Shown here one piece after another: positions 9,087 through 17,432 of a stretch of DNA of 64,000 nt. Positions within the stretch are counted from its first letter, which is position 1; each line of letters starts with the position of its first letter. Below the pieces are notes generated by a model, which was not told the origin of the DNA, did not search any database, and worked only from the letters and a program-made list of their open reading frames with translations. A program made the position numbers and the translations under genes. The stretch lies in assembly GCA_023703675.1 (NCBI GenBank), contig CP097974.1:597288-661287 (forward strand), given 5' to 3'. The stretch is from SAR86 cluster bacterium. GTDB lineage: Bacteria > Pseudomonadota > Gammaproteobacteria > Magnimaribacterales > AG-339-G14.

Positions 9087-9608
9087 TTATTGAGTATCTA
9101 TGGGTTCTACTTTAGATGGAACGGAGTAACCTGAACCACCGGATGTTCCAGAAATATTTGCGGTGCCTCCCATCCCTGAATGATTTGTGCAGAAATAGTA
9201 AAGTGGAGTAGGAGCATTAGATGCAGGAGTAAATGTAGTTTTTCCAGTGCTACCCGCAGTTCCTGTCGGTGAAACTCCCGTTGTGTATGCAGTACCCGAA
9301 GCGTGCGTTCCATTTGCAGTTTCAGAAAAAGCAAGCGGATGATTTGCATTGGTAGAGTCAGTCTGATCAAAGGTATAGGCAGTACCAGCAGTTAAAGTTA
9401 AAGTTTTTTGTGTAACTCCATCTATTGAATACTTATTTCCGCTAGCGGTAGAAACTACTTTCACACAAAAATTGGTTGCACTTGAAACACACCCAGATGC
9501 TGATCCCCCTTCATAACCAGAACCTCCTCCAGAAGAAGCTGAACCGCCTCCTCCACCACAAGCGTATAATAAAAATAAAGTTAAAATCGATAAACTGAAC
9601 TGTTTCAC
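9087..9608 (-). CDS. Lipoprotein with cupredoxin-like domain, partner of paralogue B
   Basis: This 173-residue protein has a lipobox (LLYAC, Cys17), a five-glycine start and Gly/Ser linker, then a domain (about 45-150) that looks like a small blue-copper fold. Candidate type 1 copper ligands are His90 (NHPLAF), Cys140, His143 and Met146 in YYFCTNHSGMGG. The C-terminal tail SVPSKVEPIDTQ parallels the tail of the small lipoprotein at 4121-4318. The start is GTG at 9608, with a G-rich ribosome site upstream. It may bind copper or have lost metal and kept only the fold. An envelope location is inferred from the lipobox, and function with the co-transcribed large protein is inferred from order. 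Confidence 0.82.
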   Translation of the reverse strand: MKQFSLSILTLFLLYACGGGGGSASSGGGSGYEGGSASGCVSSATNFCVKVVSTASGNKYSIDGVTQKTLTLTAGTAYTFDQTDSTNANHPLAFSETANGTHASGTAYTTGVSPTGTAGSTGKTTFTPASNAPTPLYYFCTNHSGMGGTANISGTSGGSGYSVPSKVEPIDTQ

Positions 9609-9825
9609 AAACCCCCCTTTTTTAGTTGTCTAGCAAATATACATTCCGCAAATATCCCCACCTGTAGATTCACAAGCCATTAAACATAAAACAACCAATG
9701 TATAAAAAAATTTTTTGGATATTATTTTTGTCTTTGAAAGGAATTTATTCACTTGAAGCATTTGAATTATATTAATACCTTATTCTATTTAATCAAAGCA
9801 ATAAAAGGAAAATAAATATATTAAT

Positions 9826-10593
9826 TTATTTTGGTGCCATTCTAATTCCTCCATCCAAACGGATTGTTTCTCCATTCAAAAAGGGATTCTCAATTATTTG
9901 AGCCGTTAAGAGAGCAAATTCAACAGGATCTCCTAAACGCTTAGGAAACTGAGTCATCTCAATAAGCGGCTTTCTTACTTCGTCAGATGCCATCGCCATA
10001 AGAGGTGTGTCAAATATTCCTGGAGCAATAGTATTTATTCGAATTCCCATTCTTGCTAAGTCTCTTGCAATTGGAAGTGTCATTGCTGTCACCCCGCCTT
10101 TACTGGCGCTATAAGCAGCCTGTCCAATTTGGCCATCAAAAGCAGCAACCGATGCGGTATTGATAATCACTCCACATTCGTTGTCGGCTTCTGGTTCATT
10201 CTTGCCCATCTCTTCGGCTGCAAGTCTAAGGGTGTTAAAAGTACCGACCAGATTAACGTCTATAACAATTTTAAAAATATCTAAAGGGTGCGCACCATCT
10301 CTGCCGACTGTTTTTGAGGCGCTACCGATGCCCGCACAATTAACTAAAATATGTATCGCGCCGAATTCGTCGATTGCACTTTTAATAGCGTTTTTCACGC
10401 TTTCTTCATCTGCTACATTAGTCACCACCCCTGTGACATTAGTTTTTAATTCTTCTTGTGCACTCTTGAGATTGTCTTCATTTAAATCCAATAAAACTAG
10501 TTTTGCTCCCTTTGCATGTAAATTTTTAGCAGTTGCTAAACCTAAACCGGAAGCACCTCCGGTAATGAGTGCCACTTTATTTTCTATATTCAA
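9826..10593 (-). CDS. 3-hydroxyacyl-CoA dehydrogenase type II-like SDR
   Basis: This is a 255-residue classical short-chain dehydrogenase, closest in pattern to type II 3-hydroxyacyl-CoA dehydrogenases (HSD17B10-like), which oxidise 3-hydroxyacyl-CoA or 2-methyl-3-hydroxybutyryl-CoA with NAD. Seen are TGGASGLG (11-18), an Asp after beta 2 (LLDLNE, NAD preference), NCAG (86-89), Ser148, Tyr161 and Lys165 in YSASK, and the NTIAPGIFDTPLM loop with the DGGIRMAPK end typical of this group. The start is TTG at 10593 behind GGAGAAGGAAA. It is divergent from the enoyl-CoA hydratase operon, so both may respond to the same signal. Confidence 0.88.
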   Translation of the reverse strand: MNIENKVALITGGASGLGLATAKNLHAKGAKLVLLDLNEDNLKSAQEELKTNVTGVVTNVADEESVKNAIKSAIDEFGAIHILVNCAGIGSASKTVGRDGAHPLDIFKIVIDVNLVGTFNTLRLAAEEMGKNEPEADNECGVIINTASVAAFDGQIGQAAYSASKGGVTAMTLPIARDLARMGIRINTIAPGIFDTPLMAMASDEVRKPLIEMTQFPKRLGDPVEFALLTAQIIENPFLNGETIRLDGGIRMAPK

Positions 10594-10709
10594 TTTCCTT
10601 CTCCTATTTATTTTTTAGAAATATAATTTATCATAAGATGACATTCAATTCTTAAATGATCCAGGACAAAAAAGGCCTTTTATTTAAGATAAGCAATAAA
10701 GAGGAGAAT

Positions 10710-11501
10710 ATGAAAACTGATTACGAATTTTTAACAACTGAAATAGATGGTCATATTTTGACCGTTACCATCAACCGACCTGAAGTTATGAACGCTTTGC
10801 ATCCACCTGCTCATGCTGAATTTGATGAAGTGTGGAATGAATTTGAGAAAGATGAAAATTTATGGGTCGGAATAATCACTGGAGCTGGAGACAGAGCCTT
10901 TTCCGCAGGTAATGATTTAAAATTCCAAGCGCAAAATGGCGGTAAAATGGACATCAATATAGCGTCTTCGGGATTCGCTGGTCTAACGTCAAGATTTGAT
11001 TTGAAGAAGCCTATCATTGCTGCTGTAAATGGAGTTTCAATGGGTGGCGGGTTTGAAATTGCTCTGGCATGCGATCTAATAATCGCATCTACCAATGCAA
11101 AATTTGCTTTGCCTGAACCAAAAGTTGGATTGGCTGCATTGGCAGGAGGAATGCAAAGACTACCGAGACAGATAGGCATGAAAAATGCTCTGGGAATGAT
11201 GCTCACAGGTAGACATGTACCAGCTGAAGAAGGTATGCGATTGGGATTTGTCAATGAAGTTGTAGAACCTGAAAATCTAATTTCTGCAGCAAAAGCTTGG
11301 GCTAAACAAATTGAAGAATGTTCTCCGATGTCTATTAGAGCTACTAAACAAGTTGCTTATGAAAACTTCAATGAACCGGAACTAGAAAAATCAATGGGCG
11401 TTCATTATTCAGCGGTAAAAGAATTGTTTGGAAGTGAAGATTTTATTGAAGGTCCTGTTGCATTTGCCGAGAAAAGACTTCCTAATTGGAAAGGCAAATA
11501 A
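10710..11501 (+). CDS. Enoyl-CoA hydratase/isomerase (crotonase family)
   Basis: This 263-residue crotonase probably hydrates 2-enoyl-CoA. The oxyanion-hole segments are FSAGNDLKF and GVSMGGGFEIALACD, and an acidic residue is present in the LPEPKVGLAA segment where hydratases carry a catalytic Glu. I chose ATG 10710 because GAGGAG sits 4 nt upstream; a longer frame from 10656 adds 18 non-conserved residues. It is the first gene of a tight operon: its TAA overlaps the next ATG by one base. Exact substrate is unknown. Confidence 0.9.
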   Translation: MKTDYEFLTTEIDGHILTVTINRPEVMNALHPPAHAEFDEVWNEFEKDENLWVGIITGAGDRAFSAGNDLKFQAQNGGKMDINIASSGFAGLTSRFDLKKPIIAAVNGVSMGGGFEIALACDLIIASTNAKFALPEPKVGLAALAGGMQRLPRQIGMKNALGMMLTGRHVPAEEGMRLGFVNEVVEPENLISAAKAWAKQIEECSPMSIRATKQVAYENFNEPELEKSMGVHYSAVKELFGSEDFIEGPVAFAEKRLPNWKGK

Positions 11502-12277
11502 TGTTTGATCTCAGGGGGAAAAATGCGGTCATAACAGGCTCCTCAAAAGGATTGGGCAAATCTATTGCTACGGCCATGGCACTTCACGGAGCTAATGTAG
11601 TAATTTCTAGTAGAAAAGCTGACGTGTGCCAAGCTACTGCAGATGAGATTAATAATTTAGATACTCCGCCTTTATATGGCGAGAAAGGAAAAGCGGTTGT
11701 TATTCCCTGCAACATTTCAGATAAAACGGCCCTTGAAATGCTTGTTGAGGAATCTAGATCTCAATTAGGAAAAATTGACATACTTGTTTGTAACGCTGCT
11801 ACAAATCCCTTTTTTGGCTCAATAAAAGATATTCCCGATGATGCTTTTGAAAAAATTATGAATAATAATATTAAAAGCAACCATAATTTATGTCAGATGG
11901 TCATTCCAGAAATGATGGAAAGAAAAGATGGTTGTATCATAGTTATTTCTTCTATTGGCGGTTTAAATGCAAGTCCTGTCATAGGTGCCTACAATATTTC
12001 CAAAGCAGCTGACTTAATGTTAGTGAAAAATTATGCTTTGGAATTTGGGCAACATAACATTAGGACTAATGCTATTGCGCCTGGTTTATTTAGAACCGAC
12101 TTTGCCAAAGCCCTATGGGAAAATCCTGAAATCCTCAAGCAATCCACAGCAACTTGTCCAATGAAAAGAATCGGTGAACCAGATGAAATTGGTGGCGCTG
12201 CTGTATTTTTAGCGTCAGAGGCAGGAAGTTTTGTTAACGGTCACACTCTGGTAATTGATGGAGGCACAATAATCTAA
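11501..12277 (+). CDS. SDR family oxidoreductase
   Basis: This 258-residue NAD(P)-dependent short-chain dehydrogenase shows TGSSKGLG, an Arg after beta 2 (ISSRKAD, suggesting NADPH), the CNAA motif in place of NAG, a Ser-Ser pair (VISSIGG), the YNISK catalytic Tyr/Lys and a C-terminal DGGTII. The layout resembles DHRS4-like carbonyl or 3-ketoacyl reductases. The start at 11501 overlaps the previous stop (TAATG), with GGAAAGG upstream. It is followed without spacing by an acyl-CoA synthetase, so it probably works on a CoA-linked intermediate of the same pathway. Confidence 0.88.
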   Translation: MFDLRGKNAVITGSSKGLGKSIATAMALHGANVVISSRKADVCQATADEINNLDTPPLYGEKGKAVVIPCNISDKTALEMLVEESRSQLGKIDILVCNAATNPFFGSIKDIPDDAFEKIMNNNIKSNHNLCQMVIPEMMERKDGCIIVISSIGGLNASPVIGAYNISKAADLMLVKNYALEFGQHNIRTNAIAPGLFRTDFAKALWENPEILKQSTATCPMKRIGEPDEIGGAAVFLASEAGSFVNGHTLVIDGGTII

Positions 12278-14014
12278 ATGGAATCAAAACTTTTAACACC
12301 TGATGGTAGATTAGAGCTTCTTAAAGAGGTTACAAAGGAAGGGTTGCTAACTCTCTCTAAAGCTGAAATTCGAGGTAATGAATATCATGTCTTCGAAAAT
12401 GCACCCCAAAATCTTAGAGATTATTATCAACTTGGTTTCATGCATGGAGACTGGACTCACATAGTTTACGAAGACGAGAGATATCAATTTAAAGAAACTA
12501 TGGAAAAAGCTAATCAATTAGCTAATAGATTAATTGATAAATTTGATATTAAAAAAGGCGATAAAGTTGCTTTTTCAATGCGTAATTATCCTGAATGGAT
12601 GTTTGCCTATATTGCTACGACTTCAATCGGTGCAATTGCAGTTCCTTTAAATTCCTGGTGGAAAGGAGATGAATTAGAATATGGTTTGGTAAATAGTGAA
12701 GCAAAACTTTTCATTGCAGATGAAGAGAGGTTGGATAGAGTAAAAGATATCTTGCCAGATCTTTCAAGAATTGCAGTAAGAGCATCAAAACCTGAATATA
12801 TCAAAATAAATTTTGATCAAATAATTGATGGTGCAGACACAAAATTACAAAAAATTGTTGATATTAATCCAGAAGATGAAGCTTCAATCATGTATACCTC
12901 AGGTAGCACTGGACATCCAAAAGGTGTTGTCTTAACTCATAGAGGAATTATTTTTGCTCCATTGTATTGGATAACAATTACTACTATGGGAAGACTCGCG
13001 GAGATTAGTGAGGATACATCTTCTGATGATCAACTTGCCGAAGAGAAATATCAACCGGCAACCTTACTAAGCGTTCCTCTTTTTCACGTCACTGGCTGTC
13101 ATGCCATTTTTCTCCTATCAATTGCTGTGGGAAGAAAAACTGTATTGATGTATAAGTGGGATCCAGAAAACGCTTTAGATCTTATCGAAGCAGAAAAAAT
13201 CTCTGCATTTACCGGAGTCCCAACGATGTCCTCTGAAATTGTTGAAGCTCAAGCAAAGAATCCTAGAAATATTGAAACCTTAAAAGATTTGTTGGGTGGA
13301 GGATCAGCAAGGCCTCCAGAACAAGTAAGAAAACAAAAAAAACATCTTCCAAATACAAATCCTGGAATTGGTTATGGAATGACAGAAACAAATGCATTGG
13401 GTGCAAATAATGCTGGAGAAGTATATGTAAAAAAGCCAGCCAGCACTGGTTTTGGCTTACCATTACTTATGGAGTTAAAAATTATCGACGATGATGGTAA
13501 TGATTTAAATACGAATGAAACCGGCGAAGTTTGTATAAAGTCTGCTTCAACATTTAAAGGTTATTGGAAAAATAAAGAAGCTACCGATGAAGCGCTTACT
13601 AAAGATGGCTGGGTTAAAACTGGGGATATTGGATATCTTGATGACGATGGATTTCTGTATATTAACGATAGAAAAAAAGATTTAGTCATTAGAGGTGGAG
13701 AAAATATATCTTGTATTGAAGTTGAGGCTGCTATTTGTGAACACCCTTCCGTTCTCGAAGCTTCTGTGTTTGGTGTTCCTGATGATAGATTGGGTGAAAT
13801 CCTAGCGACATACATATGTATTCGTGAGGGATCTGCTTTAAGTGAAGAAGAAATTTCTAGCTTTTTGGGAGAAAAAATTGCAAATTTTAAAGTACCCTCT
13901 CACTATAGGTTTCAGACAGAAAAATTGCCTAGAATAGCTTCTGGAAAAATTGCAAAGATAGATATGCGAAAAGAAGCTGTGGAACTAATTAAAGCTAATG
14001 GAAATATCAGGTAA
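12278..14014 (+). CDS. AMP-forming acyl-CoA synthetase
   Basis: This full-length 578-residue ANL enzyme has the P-loop YTSGSTGHPKGV, the motif GYGMTETNALG, the ATP-ribose contact TGDIGYLDDDG, the hinge DRKKDLVIRGGENIS and the C-terminal lysine in PRIASGKIAK. An unusual acidic insert (EISEDTSSDDQLAEE) lies after the P-loop region. The start codon immediately follows the upstream stop, and the 3' end overlaps the next SDR gene by 17 nt, so the four genes form one translationally coupled unit. It probably activates the organic acid degraded by this operon. Confidence 0.93.
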   Translation: MESKLLTPDGRLELLKEVTKEGLLTLSKAEIRGNEYHVFENAPQNLRDYYQLGFMHGDWTHIVYEDERYQFKETMEKANQLANRLIDKFDIKKGDKVAFSMRNYPEWMFAYIATTSIGAIAVPLNSWWKGDELEYGLVNSEAKLFIADEERLDRVKDILPDLSRIAVRASKPEYIKINFDQIIDGADTKLQKIVDINPEDEASIMYTSGSTGHPKGVVLTHRGIIFAPLYWITITTMGRLAEISEDTSSDDQLAEEKYQPATLLSVPLFHVTGCHAIFLLSIAVGRKTVLMYKWDPENALDLIEAEKISAFTGVPTMSSEIVEAQAKNPRNIETLKDLLGGGSARPPEQVRKQKKHLPNTNPGIGYGMTETNALGANNAGEVYVKKPASTGFGLPLLMELKIIDDDGNDLNTNETGEVCIKSASTFKGYWKNKEATDEALTKDGWVKTGDIGYLDDDGFLYINDRKKDLVIRGGENISCIEVEAAICEHPSVLEASVFGVPDDRLGEILATYICIREGSALSEEEISSFLGEKIANFKVPSHYRFQTEKLPRIASGKIAKIDMRKEAVELIKANGNIR

Positions 14015-14789
14015 AAATGTAGTAATTACTGGCGGTGCTAGTGGAATAGGTAAAGCATTAGCAAAAGCTTTTAAATCGGCAGGAGCTAATTATGTGTTGA
14101 TTGCTGATCAGAACGAAGAAAGTGGTAAAGCTGTTTCAAAGGAATTAGGCGTGAAGTTCACAAAAACAAATGTAGCAAAAGAGAGTGAAATAATTGGATT
14201 AATCGAAACTGCAAATGAAGATTCTGGAACTATCGATATTTTTTGCTCGAATGCAGGAATAGGTGGAGAACCAATGTTGCTTGATGTTTCGACAGATGAC
14301 TGGCAAAACATTTGGGAAATAAATGTTATGAGTCATATTTTTGCTGCAAAAAACGTATTACCTCAAATGCTAGAACAAGGTAGTGGTTATTTAATGAATA
14401 CATCTTCAGCTGCCGGACTGCTTACTCAAGTTGGACTAGCGCCCTATTCAGTTACTAAAGCTGCTGCTTTGAGTTTGGCTGAATGGATCAAAATTACGTA
14501 CGGAAATAAAGGTATTGGAGTTTCTTGCCTCTGTCCTCAAGCAGTAAGAACGCCTATGACAGAAAATGGTGCTGGGACTGCAGGCGTCGATGGCATGATT
14601 GAGCCCGAAGAATGCGCCGCTGCTGTCCTAGAAGCAATTGAAAAAGAACAATTTCTAATCACTCCCCATGAGGAAGTTTTAGAATATATAAAAAGAAAAG
14701 CTACAGACTATGATCGATGGATTGGAGGCATGCAAAGACTTCAAAGTAAATTTGAAGATTTTTATGGCGATCTTTTCAAAAAAACTTAA
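13998..14789 (+). CDS. SDR family oxidoreductase
   Basis: This is a 263-residue classical SDR. It shows TGGASGIG, an Asp after beta 2 (LIADQNE), CSNAG, the catalytic Ser pair (NTSSAAG), YSVTK, and LCPQAVRTPMTENGAG in the substrate loop. The C-terminal part (residues ~210-263) departs from the usual GG-type ending, as in retinol or steroid dehydrogenase-like SDRs. The ATG at 13998 lies inside the 3' end of the acyl-CoA synthetase gene. It is the last catabolic gene of the run before a membrane protein gene 9 nt downstream. Confidence 0.87.
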   Translation: MEISGKNVVITGGASGIGKALAKAFKSAGANYVLIADQNEESGKAVSKELGVKFTKTNVAKESEIIGLIETANEDSGTIDIFCSNAGIGGEPMLLDVSTDDWQNIWEINVMSHIFAAKNVLPQMLEQGSGYLMNTSSAAGLLTQVGLAPYSVTKAAALSLAEWIKITYGNKGIGVSCLCPQAVRTPMTENGAGTAGVDGMIEPEECAAAVLEAIEKEQFLITPHEEVLEYIKRKATDYDRWIGGMQRLQSKFEDFYGDLFKKT

Positions 14790-14798
14790 TCATTTTAA

Positions 14799-15527
14799 AT
14801 GAATGGTTATAGTGAGTTCAAAATCTTCGGAATTGATCACATCCTGGCTATATTTTTTCTGATAATAATATCTATTTTTATTCCAATGCTTTTAAAAAGA
14901 AAGTCACGCAATGATCTTTATTTATTTACATCAATTTTAGCTCTAGTAATAATTGCTAATGAATTTGCGAAACCTTTTTATTACCCTTATCTATTTCCCG
15001 AAAGATACGAGTTCTTTTCAATGCTGCCCTTTCATTTGTGTAATTTGTCATCCTTCCTGATAGCTTTTCATTTATTGTTTAACAATAAACTTTTATTTAA
15101 CATTTCTTTTTTCTGGGGCATTGGAGGCTGCTCTATGGCACTCACTCAACCAGATATTTCATATACCTTTCCTCATCCTCACTTTTTGCTTTATTTCTTT
15201 TCGCACGGTATGTTATTTTTTGCGATTTTTTTATCATCAATAACCTTCAGAGAAAGACCTAATTTTCAGGATTTGATAAAAGTCATTCTGATTAGTATGC
15301 CTACGGTTGCTGGTATTTATACAATTAATTTAACAATTAATTTCTTTGTGGAAAGTGCTCCTGCAAATTATTGGTATTTAATGGAATTTCCTATTGGAGC
15401 CAATTTAACAGCATTTATGCCAGAGCCTCCAGCGCACATTCCGGTCTTCGCAATAATTGGTTTAATATTATTTGGATTGATTTATCTACCTTTTTTTATT
15501 TACGATAAAGTTTCTGCTCGAGCTTAA
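14799..15527 (+). CDS. TIGR02206 (YwaF/TP0381-like) integral membrane protein
   Basis: This 242-residue protein has about seven hydrophobic segments. The pattern FFSMLPFHLCNLSSFLIAFHLL in segment 3, shown here in part (MLPFHLCNLSSF), and the FPHPHFLLYFFSHGML segment match the TIGR02206 family, a seven-helix group also seen in Firmicutes and spirochaetes. Its function is unknown. It lies 9 nt after the SDR gene and could be its operon member or simply adjacent. Confidence 0.82.
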   Translation: MNGYSEFKIFGIDHILAIFFLIIISIFIPMLLKRKSRNDLYLFTSILALVIIANEFAKPFYYPYLFPERYEFFSMLPFHLCNLSSFLIAFHLLFNNKLLFNISFFWGIGGCSMALTQPDISYTFPHPHFLLYFFSHGMLFFAIFLSSITFRERPNFQDLIKVILISMPTVAGIYTINLTINFFVESAPANYWYLMEFPIGANLTAFMPEPPAHIPVFAIIGLILFGLIYLPFFIYDKVSARA

Positions 15528-15665
15528 TGAAAATTTTTGTGCAAGAAAAAATCATACAGGCACCAAGAAACAGAGGATTTTGAAAAATAAAAAACTATAG
15601 AAATGTTTGAGACAAAATTGATTTTTTTATCGCAAATGATTTAAATGATTATATCGGAGAAGTAA

Positions 15666-17432
15666 ATGAGTAATTTAAAATGGAAGCTTTTGGGGATTTA
15701 TGAGGATCTATACTATTATACTCTAGGCCTGCCTAGACTTCTTTTCACTTGGAAAGACGATGCGAATTTAACAATGTTAAATTTTTTTGATAAGAATGTT
15801 AGGTCTTATCCCAACGATGTAGCTTTAATTTTTGAAGGAGAAGAATTGACTTGGAAACAAGCCAATGATCAGGTTAACAACTATGCAGGCTTCTTAAGTT
15901 CTCAAGGTGTTAAAAAAGGAGATTGCTTTGCTATGCTGATGGATAATAGTTCAGACTTTATCTTGCTTCTTCTTGCTTCTTTTCGAATTGGCTCCATTGC
16001 GGCATTGATAAATACTACTGTTGCCGGTGATGGCTTAAAACACGTAATTAGTATTTCAAATGTAAAAATGATAACTGTTGGAGCGTCTCATTTAAAAAAA
16101 CTGAATAAATCATTAGAAAATAGTAATTTAAAAGATCTGCCTGTTTTCGTTATTGAAGACTCTGAAAAAGTCTCTAGTGATTCTAAGAACCTAAAAAATC
16201 TTTCAAAAACTTTCTCTTCTTTTGAGCCAGCGGTTCACAAAATGAAAGACGTAGCTGCCTATATATTCACTTCAGGAACAACAGGACTTCCAAAAGCTGC
16301 ATTAGTGGATCACGCTAAATTTGTAAAAGCTTCTTTTGCTGGCCATTATTTATGTTTTGGATTTAAAAAAAATGATCGTCTTTACTTAACTTTGCCTTTA
16401 TACCATTCAACGGGGTTACTTTTGGGATGGGCAGCAAGCCTAAGATCTGGATGTGCAAATGTTATTAAAGCAAAATTTTCAGCAACTGACTTTTGGGAAG
16501 ATGTTAGAAAATATAAAACCAATAAATTTATCTACGTTGGTGAGCTTTGCAGATACTTAATGAATATGCCTCCCTCGGATAAAGATGCAAAAAATCCAAT
16601 TTCAAGAATTTCTGGAAATGGCCTAAGGCCAGACATTTGGGAGGCATTTCAAAAAAGATTCAATATTAATCAAATTAGAGAAATATATGGAGCTACAGAA
16701 GCGGTAGGAATGACAATTAATTATTTTAGTCGCGCTGGAATGATTGGAAGAAAAAGATCTGATTCAACAATTATTGAATGCAACAAAGAGGATGGATCTC
16801 CGATTCTTAATGCTCAAGGTTTTTGCACGAAAGTAAAACAAGGAGAAACAGGTCTCTATATCCAAAGAATAAATTCTGTTGCTAAATTCCAAGGATATCT
16901 AGATGCTCAAGCTTCAAATAAAAAAATATTGCAAAATGTTTTTAAAGAAGGCGACCGTTTCTTTAATACTGGCGATTTAATAACTCTACATGACAATAAT
17001 TGGTTATCTTTTGCCGATCGAGTTGGAGATACTTATCGGTGGAAAAGTGAAAACGTTTCAACAATGGAAGTTGCTGCAATTCTTAATAAAGCTTCAGGAG
17101 TTTTAGATTGTAACGTTTACGGAGTTCAAGTTGACTCTGCTGAGGGCAAAGCTGGAATGGCGACTATGAGTGTTTCAGAAGAATTTTCTTTTGAGTCATT
17201 CACTCATCATGTAAACGAAAATTTAAATAGTTTCCAAAGACCTTGTTTCCTCAGATTATCAAACGAAATGAAAACAACAGGTACATTTAAACACCAAAAA
17301 GAAGATTTAAAGAAGCAAGGATTCAACCCAGAATCAATAGATGATAAATTATTTTTTTATCAAAAAGATAACTATGTTGAAATTGATAGTTCTCTTTACC
17401 AAAGAATTCAATCAGGAGAGGAGAGATTTTGA
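15666..17432 (+). CDS. Long-chain/very-long-chain acyl-CoA synthetase (FATP-like)
   Basis: This 588-residue enzyme matches the FATP/SLC27-type acyl-CoA synthetases rather than plain FadD. It has FTSGTTGLPKAA (P-loop), LPLYHSTGLLLGW, the REIYGATEAVGM motif, FADRVGDTYRWKSENVST and the C-terminal TTGTFKHQK lysine block. A hydrophobic N-terminal stretch (YYYTLGLPRLLF) may bind the membrane. It is preceded by a 138-bp spacer in which I see no other feature than an AT-rich leader and GGAGA before the ATG. It overlaps the next gene by 4 nt. Role: activation of long or very long fatty acids, possibly coupled to uptake. Confidence 0.92.
   Translation: MSNLKWKLLGIYEDLYYYTLGLPRLLFTWKDDANLTMLNFFDKNVRSYPNDVALIFEGEELTWKQANDQVNNYAGFLSSQGVKKGDCFAMLMDNSSDFILLLLASFRIGSIAALINTTVAGDGLKHVISISNVKMITVGASHLKKLNKSLENSNLKDLPVFVIEDSEKVSSDSKNLKNLSKTFSSFEPAVHKMKDVAAYIFTSGTTGLPKAALVDHAKFVKASFAGHYLCFGFKKNDRLYLTLPLYHSTGLLLGWAASLRSGCANVIKAKFSATDFWEDVRKYKTNKFIYVGELCRYLMNMPPSDKDAKNPISRISGNGLRPDIWEAFQKRFNINQIREIYGATEAVGMTINYFSRAGMIGRKRSDSTIIECNKEDGSPILNAQGFCTKVKQGETGLYIQRINSVAKFQGYLDAQASNKKILQNVFKEGDRFFNTGDLITLHDNNWLSFADRVGDTYRWKSENVSTMEVAAILNKASGVLDCNVYGVQVDSAEGKAGMATMSVSEEFSFESFTHHVNENLNSFQRPCFLRLSNEMKTTGTFKHQKEDLKKQGFNPESIDDKLFFYQKDNYVEIDSSLYQRIQSGEERF

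Noticed and set aside
9609..9825. Regulatory RNA in the 217-bp gap downstream of the SDR gene and upstream of the cupredoxin lipoprotein gene
   Set aside because: The region is AT-rich and holds a ribosome site for the lipoprotein, but I see no stable structure or recognisable motif.
10656..10709. Longer N-terminus of the enoyl-CoA hydratase from ATG 10656
   Set aside because: The 18 extra residues are not crotonase-like, and a clear GAGGAG site precedes ATG 10710.
15528..15665. Small genes or RNA in the 138-bp gap before the FATP-like gene
   Set aside because: No conserved frame, hairpin or motif is evident.
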